A stretch of DNA of 11,708 nucleotides, taken from NCBI RefSeq assembly GCF_002479325.1, contig NZ_DLMO01000155.1, forward strand, positions 1-11,708, in the 5' to 3' direction. Under the pieces are notes generated by a model that saw nothing but the letters and a program-made list of their open reading frames with translations, was not told where the DNA came from and did not search any database. The translations under genes were made by a program, and so were the position numbers. Within the stretch, counting starts at the first letter, position 1; each line of letters begins with the position of its first letter. Below are positions 6,816 through 11,708 of this stretch, in pieces. Source of the stretch: Brevundimonas sp. UBA7534 (GTDB lineage Bacteria; Pseudomonadota; Alphaproteobacteria; Caulobacterales; Caulobacteraceae).

Positions 6816-7978
6816 GGCGCCACCGCTCGACGGCGCCGGGTCGCCAGCCAGCGCTCCACCCCGAACAGGACCACGATGACCAACGCCAGCCAGGGGCGGG
6901 CGTCGACGGGCGCAAGCTGAGGCGCCGGCCCCCCCGTCAGCGGGGCATGATCGACGGCGGCCGCGCGCGCCGGTTCCGGAGGCGGCGCCAGCAGCCGCCA
7001 TAGCACGTCGGAAAAATCGGCCTGGACCAAGGCAGGGATGGCGGCCGGCGTCAGCGCCTTCGTCAGGCGCAGGACGCGGCCCTTGCCGACAAGCCCCTGC
7101 ACCGCGATCGGCTGGCCGTCGGCATCGCGCCAGACGGCGACCGCCTCGCCGTCGAGAGCCAGGACGGCGTCGGAAGACAGAAGCGCCACGCCCCCGGCGC
7201 GAATCCAGCCGACGACCTCAGGCGGAAGGGCGCCGGGCGCCAGCCACACCAGAACGCCAGGGTCCGAACCCAGCGGCCGGCCGGTCGATGCGGCGTCGAA
7301 CGCCGGCCGCAGATCCGGCGACGTCCAGGCCGAGGCGGCGGCCCGGAAATAACGGACCTGGCGTTCGGCGGCGGGGGCGTAGCGGACGGTCAGGCGCGGC
7401 GGCGCCGGGACGATCGCCGACACCGCGATCGGGACGGAGGGCGAGGTCCCTTCCGCGATGCGCCAGGCGACGGCCCGCGACAGGCGCGGCCGCTCCGCAT
7501 CGACGCCGTCCAGCACGGGCGGGACGACCACCTCAAGTGGAGTGCCGGGTGCAAGCTGGGCGTCCAACTGGCGGATCAGGCTGGCGACGTTTCCGGTCGA
7601 GGATGCGGTCGGCGCCGGCTGATCGACGGAGGGAAATCCCGGAGCCAGCCAGACCCGTCGGGCGTGCGGCTGGGCGGGCAGGGCGGCTGGATCCAGTCCT
7701 GGCGCGATGGCCAAGACGGGTCGTTCGTCGGCCAGGCCGCGCAGCACCGGCTGAGCCAGTCCCAGGACGATCGCGGCCAGAAGCGCCAGGCGGGCGGCCA
7801 GAAGCCTCCGCTCGTCGATCCGCAGGCGTCGCCGGCGCTTGGGGCGAGGGTTCAGCCAGCGCAGGGCGGCGAAGGCGATGGTGCGCGTCTGGGTTCGGCG
7901 GGCGATGTGGATGACGACCGGGATCGCGAGCACCGCCAGGGCGCCGAGGGCGAAGGGCGCGAGCAGGGCCGGGCTCAT
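6812..7978 (-). CDS. BatA N-terminal domain membrane protein, vWA metal site absent
   Basis: A 388-residue protein that opens with the BatA/aerotolerance-regulator N-terminal domain: membrane segment about 5-25 (ALLAPFALGALAVLAIPVVI), the HIARRTQTRTIAFAALRWL stretch (24-42) with its conserved F-x-x-L-R-x-L pattern, a strongly basic loop KRRRRLRIDERRLL (47-60), and a second membrane segment (about 61-77). In full Bat proteins a von Willebrand A domain with DxSxS follows; here the equivalent strand reads RPVLAIAPGLD (86-96) with no MIDAS residues. The rest contains GATase/vWA-like strands such as GVLVWLAPGALPPEVVGWIR (241-260) and AGGVALLSSD (261-270), and ends with a third membrane segment (about 361-377) and basic tail. 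The ATG at 7978 overlaps the DUF58 stop as ATGA, with a GAGG about 10 bases upstream. Probably a structural membrane partner of MoxR and DUF58. Confidence 0.9.
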   Translation of the reverse strand: MSPALLAPFALGALAVLAIPVVIHIARRTQTRTIAFAALRWLNPRPKRRRRLRIDERRLLAARLALLAAIVLGLAQPVLRGLADERPVLAIAPGLDPAALPAQPHARRVWLAPGFPSVDQPAPTASSTGNVASLIRQLDAQLAPGTPLEVVVPPVLDGVDAERPRLSRAVAWRIAEGTSPSVPIAVSAIVPAPPRLTVRYAPAAERQVRYFRAAASAWTSPDLRPAFDAASTGRPLGSDPGVLVWLAPGALPPEVVGWIRAGGVALLSSDAVLALDGEAVAVWRDADGQPIAVQGLVGKGRVLRLTKALTPAAIPALVQADFSDVLWRLLAPPPEPARAAAVDHAPLTGGPAPQLAPVDARPWLALVIVVLFGVERWLATRRRRAVAP

Positions 7979-8862
7979 GTCCGCGCCGCCTCGCCGAACA
8001 GGGCCCGGATGGGTCGGTCCGCAGGTTCGTCGACCACATGAAGGGCATGGCGCACGCCGTGGGCGTCCAGGCGCGCGACCAGGGCGGCGCGGGCCTCGGC
8101 CATGCGGGTCAGATAGTCGGCGCGCAGGGCGCGTCCGTCGCCGACCACATGGCCGTCCGACTCGAGATCCTCGAAGCGGTAGCCGTCGTCGAAGGGGAAG
8201 TCGCGTTCGTCGGCGGTCAGGATCTGGATCAGGGCGACGTCGCGGCCGGAGGCGGCCAGCCGCTCCGCCCCGGCGACGCAATCGTCGTCAAAGCCGTCGC
8301 TCAGGATCAGGACCAGATCGCTGGGCCCCAGACGTTGGCCCAGCACCGCGACATCGCGCGTCCAGTAGGCGACGCCTTCGGGCTTGAACGCGGCCAGCGT
8401 CAACGCCACTCGGTCGCGATGACGCGCCCCCGCGCCGGGTTTGATGACGACGGACGCGCCGGCGGAGGCGACCATCAGGCCGAAACGGTCTCCCTGTTGC
8501 AAGGCGACCTGGATCAGGCTGGCGGCCAGGCGACGGGCGGCGTCGAACCGGCTCCACTGGGGCGTCGCCAGGTCCGCCTGGCTCATCGAGGCGCTGGCGT
8601 CCAGCACGATCCAGATCGCCACGGGGCTCTCGCGCTCGGCGTCGCGCACGAAGAACCGGTCCGAGCGCGCGTACAGCTTCCAGTCGATCCGCCGCAGGTC
8701 GTCGCCGCGCTCGTAGAGCCGATACTGAGCGAACTCCAGGCCGCCCCCGCGATTGCGGCTGTCGTGCCGGCCGGCTGCGGACAGCACCGCCGGCCGACGC
8801 GGCCTAAGCGACAGCCGGCGCAGGCGGCTGCGCAGATCAGCAGGCAGGTCGAGCGGCGACAT
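7975..8862 (-). CDS. DUF58 protein with intact von Willebrand A MIDAS motif
   Basis: A 295-residue cytoplasmic protein with no membrane segment. The DUF58 signature LYERGDDLRRIDWKLYAR (49-66), followed by SDRFFVRDAERE (67-78), leads into a vWA-like domain. The metal-ion-dependent adhesion motif is complete: DASAS (88-92), a threonine-containing loop near 168 (YWTRD), and LILSDGFDD (185-193). DUF58 proteins are typical partners of MoxR ATPases, which are thought to remodel or load metal into vWA-type clients. It sits 7 bases after the MoxR gene and overlaps the BatA-like gene by 4 bases. Of the proteins here it is the only one that keeps a MIDAS site, so it is the best candidate for the MoxR client. 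Confidence 0.94.
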   Translation of the reverse strand: MSPLDLPADLRSRLRRLSLRPRRPAVLSAAGRHDSRNRGGGLEFAQYRLYERGDDLRRIDWKLYARSDRFFVRDAERESPVAIWIVLDASASMSQADLATPQWSRFDAARRLAASLIQVALQQGDRFGLMVASAGASVVIKPGAGARHRDRVALTLAAFKPEGVAYWTRDVAVLGQRLGPSDLVLILSDGFDDDCVAGAERLAASGRDVALIQILTADERDFPFDDGYRFEDLESDGHVVGDGRALRADYLTRMAEARAALVARLDAHGVRHALHVVDEPADRPIRALFGEAART

Positions 8863-8867
8863 CGGCG

Positions 8868-8871
8868 CCTC
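8868..8871 (-). promoter_or_regulatory. Ribosome binding site for the DUF58 gene
   Basis: GAGG lies 5 bases before the ATG at 8862 and overlaps the last bases of the MoxR stop codon (TGAGG). The spacing supports this start and suggests translational coupling of the two genes. Confidence 0.6.
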
Positions 8872-9871
8872 AGGCCGAGGCGGGGGCGGGCAGGGCCGTC
8901 AGCAGGTCCGCGATCACGGCGTCGGCGCTCTTGCCCTCGGCATCGGCGGCGAAGGACAGCAGAATGCGGTGGCGTATCACCGGCGCGGCCAGCGCCAGCA
9001 CGTCCGCGCGCGTTGCGGCGAGACGCCCGTGCAGCAGCGCGCGGGCCTTGCACGCCAGGATCAGGGCCTGTCCGGCGCGGGGGCCGGCGCCCCAGCGGAC
9101 GTAGTCGCGCACGACCGCCGGCGCCTCCGGCTGCGGCCGCGTGGCCCGCACCAGAGCGACAATCCAGTCCATCAGCCCGTCACCCACATGAACCTGGCGA
9201 ACCCACTTCTGCAGGGCGACGATGTCCCCCCCCTGCATCACCTGCGGGACTTCGGCGCCGCCGGCGCCGGTGGTCTGGAGTAGAATGGCGCGTTCTTCCG
9301 AGGCGGTCGGATAGCCGACGCGGATGTTCAGCAGGAAGCGGTCCAACTGCGCCTCCGGCAGGGGATAGGTGCCCGCCTGATCGAGCGGGTTATGCGTCGC
9401 CAGCACGAAGAACGGCTCGGCCAGCCGATGGGTGACGCCGGCGTAGCTGACGGTGTGTTCCTGCATGGCCTCCAGCAGGGCGGCCTGGGTCTTGGGCGGG
9501 GTTCGGTTCAGTTCGTCCGCCAGCAGCAGGTTGGTGAAGACCGGGCCTGGCTGGAAACGGAAGCGCCGATGGCCCGTGCCGTGATCCTCTTCCAGCACCT
9601 CGGTCCCCAGGATGTCGCTGGGCATCAGGTCCGGCGTGAACTGCACGCGATGGAAATCCAGCGCCAGCGCCTGGCCGAGCGTCCGCACCAGAAGCGTCTT
9701 GCCCAGGCCTGGCACGCCCTCGATCAGACAGTGCCCCCCCGCCAGCAGCCCGACCAGCAATTGTTCGACCACGTCCTCCTGACCGACGATGGCCTGGCCG
9801 ATGGCTTGGCGCAGGCGCTCAAGCTGGTCGATGCGGTCCTTGATTTCGGCTTCGCTGGGCGTGTCGGTCAT
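8870..9871 (-). CDS. MoxR-family AAA+ ATPase
   Basis: A 333-residue AAA_3/MoxR ATPase. Motifs appear in order: Walker A GVPGLGKT (52-59), Walker B LLLADE (115-120) with NRTPPKTQAALLEAMQE after it (122-138), sensor 1 ATHNP (158-162), and the LPEAQLDRF stretch (171-179) typical of MoxR proteins. The helical lid domain occupies the C-terminal third (GPRAGQALILACKARAL near 265-283). MoxR proteins are regarded as chaperones that assemble or activate protein complexes, often with vWA partners encoded next to them. In Rhizobium leguminosarum a related moxR-DUF58-membrane protein operon affects cell shape and envelope integrity (from memory: RL3499-RL3502). It lies 22 bases after the DUF4159 gene, with a GGA about 7 bases before the ATG, and 7 bases before DUF58. 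No key ATPase motif is missing. Confidence 0.97.
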   Translation of the reverse strand: MTDTPSEAEIKDRIDQLERLRQAIGQAIVGQEDVVEQLLVGLLAGGHCLIEGVPGLGKTLLVRTLGQALALDFHRVQFTPDLMPSDILGTEVLEEDHGTGHRRFRFQPGPVFTNLLLADELNRTPPKTQAALLEAMQEHTVSYAGVTHRLAEPFFVLATHNPLDQAGTYPLPEAQLDRFLLNIRVGYPTASEERAILLQTTGAGGAEVPQVMQGGDIVALQKWVRQVHVGDGLMDWIVALVRATRPQPEAPAVVRDYVRWGAGPRAGQALILACKARALLHGRLAATRADVLALAAPVIRHRILLSFAADAEGKSADAVIADLLTALPAPASA

Positions 9872-9893
9872 CGGTGTTCCAGGCGGGGAGGGG

Positions 9894-10607
9894 TCAGGCG
9901 GTCAGGGCGTAGATGACAATATTGACCGCGAACTTGGTGTTGTCCTCGGCCAGGAAGCGTTTGTTGCGCCAGTCGTAATCCCATTCGCAGCCGTAATCCT
10001 TGTTGCTGTAGAGCACGCCCAGCCGTCCGTTGACGACAATGCCCTTCAGATAGTCGTGCACCAGGTCGTCGCCCCAGCCGTTCAGCTCAAAGCTGGTGGC
10101 CGGCGGGCCGTCGAACTGGAAGAAGCTGCGATACAGGGCGTGGTCGTTGGGCAGTTTGGTCAAGGCGTCGGCGCCGAACAGGCTGGCCATCTGCCGCTCG
10201 AACGAGGTGGCGAACAGGCCGTGGATATCGTGGTTGCAATCGTCGACGAAGACGAAGCCGCCGTTCCTGACATAGCGTTCGAAGTTGGCCGCCTCGGCGG
10301 CGTTGAACTCGACCAGCTTGTGCCCCGCCAGATAGCAGAACGGGGCCCGCAGCATCGCCGGGTCGGACAGGCGCACCACCCGCTCCTCCGGGTCGATCCG
10401 CAGGCTGGTGTAGTCGACCAGGGAGGTCAGGATGTTCGACGGCATCCGCTGGTCCACGTCCCAGTCGCCGGAATCGTAGCGCAGTCGGGTGAACCAGAAG
10501 TCATAGGTCGGCGCGGCGACGGCCGGGCGTCCCGAAATCAGGGAGCCCAGCGCGCCGCCGGCCAGCAGTCGCAGGCAGTCCGCGCGGGTGAGCCGACCGC
10601 CGTCCAT
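9894..10607 (-). CDS. Secreted DUF4159 protein
   Basis: A 237-residue protein of the DUF4159 type; function unknown. Residues 1-32 look like a signal peptide: RLTRADCLRLLAGGALGS resembles a Tat leader but has only one arginine at the twin-arginine position. A hydrophobic core and a probable cleavage after AVA (29-31) follow. The mature part starts with TYDFWFTRLRYDSGDWD (34-50), and continues with YVRNGGFVFVDDCNHD (112-127) and VHDYLKGIVVNGRLGVLYSNKDYGCEWDY (183-211, shown by its ends VHDYLKG and GCEWDY). DUF4159 folds are related to GATase1-like domains. In many Alphaproteobacteria this domain is fused to the C-terminus of the BatA-like protein; here it stands alone ahead of MoxR. It begins 7 bases after the TldE-like stop, with GGGAGG directly abutting the ATG. 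Confidence 0.88.
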   Translation of the reverse strand: MDGGRLTRADCLRLLAGGALGSLISGRPAVAAPTYDFWFTRLRYDSGDWDVDQRMPSNILTSLVDYTSLRIDPEERVVRLSDPAMLRAPFCYLAGHKLVEFNAAEAANFERYVRNGGFVFVDDCNHDIHGLFATSFERQMASLFGADALTKLPNDHALYRSFFQFDGPPATSFELNGWGDDLVHDYLKGIVVNGRLGVLYSNKDYGCEWDYDWRNKRFLAEDNTKFAVNIVIYALTA

Positions 10608-10613
10608 CCTCCC
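10608..10613 (-). promoter_or_regulatory. Shine-Dalgarno abutting the DUF4159 start
   Basis: GGGAGG runs straight into the ATG at 10607 with no spacer. No other ATG, GTG or TTG start lies close downstream in frame, and upstream in-frame codons hold none either before the TldE-like gene. Re-initiation after the TldE stop 7 bases upstream is therefore the likely way this gene is translated. Confidence 0.45.
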
Positions 10614-10614
10614 G

Positions 10615-11708
10615 TCAGACCGCGTCAGACAGGGAGGTGAAGGTGAAGTCGCGCAGACGCATCGGCGGGATCATCATCCGGAACGAGGATTCGTCGCCGG
10701 CCACGCGCACCGGCCGCCCCAGTTCGTCGATGTTGTTCAGCATGATCACCGGGGACTCGTTGAAGCGGAAGTTCTTGATCGGATACTTCAGCTCGCCATT
10801 CTCGATGTAGAAGGTGCCGTCGCGGGTCAGGCCCGTCAGCAACACCGTCTGCGGGTCCACCATGCGAATGTACCAGGTGCGCGTCACCAGGATGCCGCGT
10901 TCGGTCTCGCGCACCAGCTCCGACGTCGACTTGGTTCCGCCCGACATGATCAGGTTGCCCGGCTGGCCGACCGCCGTCTTGCCCTGCTTCTCCGCCCAAT
11001 AGCGGGAGTAGATCAGGTTGGCGATCTTGCCGTTCTCGACGAAGGGCAGGCGCTCGCGCGGCAGGCCCTCGTCGTCCCAGGGCATGACCGGCGCCTCGTC
11101 GTGCCAAGGATCGGCGAAGATGTTGACGCGCGGGTCATAGACCTGCTCGCCAAGCTTGTTGCCGCCGCCAGCCTTGGACAGGAAGCTGCGTCCTTCGTCG
11201 GCCGGGCGCGCGTCGAAGAAGTTGAACATGAACGAGATCAAGCCGGCGGCCGCCGCCGGCTCCAGGATCACCGTGTATTTGCCGGGCTCCAGCGCCTGGG
11301 CGTCGGCGGAAGCCGCCGCCTTGCGCATGGCGATCTGGATGTCATCGCCGGCGTTGAAACGGCTCGAATCCTGCAGGTTGCGGCCGACCCAGCCCGAACC
11401 CCGGCCGTCGGCGGTCCGCACCGTGCAGGTGTAGTCCATGCCGGTGGCGCGCTGATAGCCGAAGTTGCCGTTCGAATTGGCGAAGGCCACGAAGGTCTGG
11501 CCGTCCAGCAGGAAGCCCGCGGCGATCAGGTTTTCGGCCCGGCACGGCGCGATGGAGGCGCGCGCGACCTCGGCGCGCTGCTCGGGCGTGATGGCCGCCG
11601 TCGCTTCGCTGAAGGTGTTGCTGGCACGGTATTGCTGCGGGCCCACGGCGGGCACGAACTCGGGGTTTTCCGGGGCCAGCTTGGCCAGGTCCTCGGCCCG
11701 ACGGACAA
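10615..11708 (-). CDS. TldD/PmbA-family protein, TldE-like subunit; 5' end outside window
   Basis: The frame stays open to the right edge (visible start ...RRAEDLAKLAPENPEF), so the true start is outside; 363 residues are visible. The C-terminal half matches TldE/PmbA: EPAAAAGLISFMFNFF near the point where TldD would carry HExxxH, then LGEQVYDPRVNIFADP, MPWDDEGLPRERLPFVENG, YWAEKQGKTAVGQPGN, TRTWYIRMVDPQTVLLTGLTRDG and IENGELKYPIKNFRFNESP. The absence of any HExxxH zinc motif marks it as the non-metal TldE-type subunit rather than TldD. TldD/TldE is a heterodimeric metallopeptidase acting on unfolded peptides (microcin B17 maturation, CcdA removal in E. coli). A tldD partner would be expected just upstream, beyond the window. 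The 7-base gap to DUF4159 means co-transcription with the MoxR operon. Confidence 0.9.
   Translation of the reverse strand, partial: VRRAEDLAKLAPENPEFVPAVGPQQYRASNTFSEATAAITPEQRAEVARASIAPCRAENLIAAGFLLDGQTFVAFANSNGNFGYQRATGMDYTCTVRTADGRGSGWVGRNLQDSSRFNAGDDIQIAMRKAAASADAQALEPGKYTVILEPAAAAGLISFMFNFFDARPADEGRSFLSKAGGGNKLGEQVYDPRVNIFADPWHDEAPVMPWDDEGLPRERLPFVENGKIANLIYSRYWAEKQGKTAVGQPGNLIMSGGTKSTSELVRETERGILVTRTWYIRMVDPQTVLLTGLTRDGTFYIENGELKYPIKNFRFNESPVIMLNNIDELGRPVRVAGDESSFRMMIPPMRLRDFTFTSLSDAV

Noticed and set aside
8038..9435. Long plus-strand open frame of 465 codons opposite DUF58 and MoxR
   Set aside because: It lies antisense to two genes with clear motifs, its translation is Gly/Ala/Arg/Pro low-complexity, and long antisense frames are normal in DNA this GC-rich.

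Overview
The window is about 11.7 kb of very GC-rich DNA, densely coding on the minus strand only. It reads as alphaproteobacterial, most likely Caulobacterales (Brevundimonas/Caulobacter-like). That placement is an inference from base composition, the ArsR-methyltransferase/metF/metH cluster, and the make-up of the MoxR operon; no rRNA or other marker is present. I see no tRNA, rRNA, mobile element, CRISPR array or prophage gene.

Region 1 (1-2820) is a methionine/one-carbon operon read leftward: an ArsR-type repressor fused to a SAM methyltransferase (probably SahR), then metF, then the N-terminal homocysteine-methyltransferase part of metH, which runs off the left edge. The genes overlap by 1 and 4 bases. 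Directly upstream of the regulator start is a perfect 20-bp AT-rich palindrome (2791-2810), the obvious operator. It lies so close to the ATG that the promoter must overlap it and the mRNA is probably leaderless or nearly so. MetF makes 5-methyl-THF, MetH uses it to methylate homocysteine, and the regulator likely senses SAH/SAM.

Region 2 (2848-11708) is a second leftward operon of seven tightly packed genes: a TldE/PmbA-like protein (5' end outside the window), a DUF4159 protein with a signal peptide, a MoxR AAA+ ATPase, a DUF58 protein with an intact MIDAS motif, a BatA N-domain membrane protein that has lost the vWA metal site, a DUF4175-like membrane protein with a His/Asp-rich insert, and a membrane protein with a cysteine-less class I glutamine-amidotransferase-like domain. 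The last four genes are joined by three 4-base ATGA overlaps. By analogy with MoxR/DUF58/Bat operons, this is probably a membrane-associated chaperone-like complex for envelope integrity, with DUF4159 and TldE as extra partners.

The only non-coding stretch of any size is 2785-2847 (63 bp), which holds the operator/promoter of region 1 and no convincing terminator for region 2. The points most worth a second look are the operator and leaderless start, the loss of catalytic or metal sites in several proteins of the MoxR operon, the His-rich periplasmic insert, and the coupling of a TldE-type peptidase subunit to a MoxR system.
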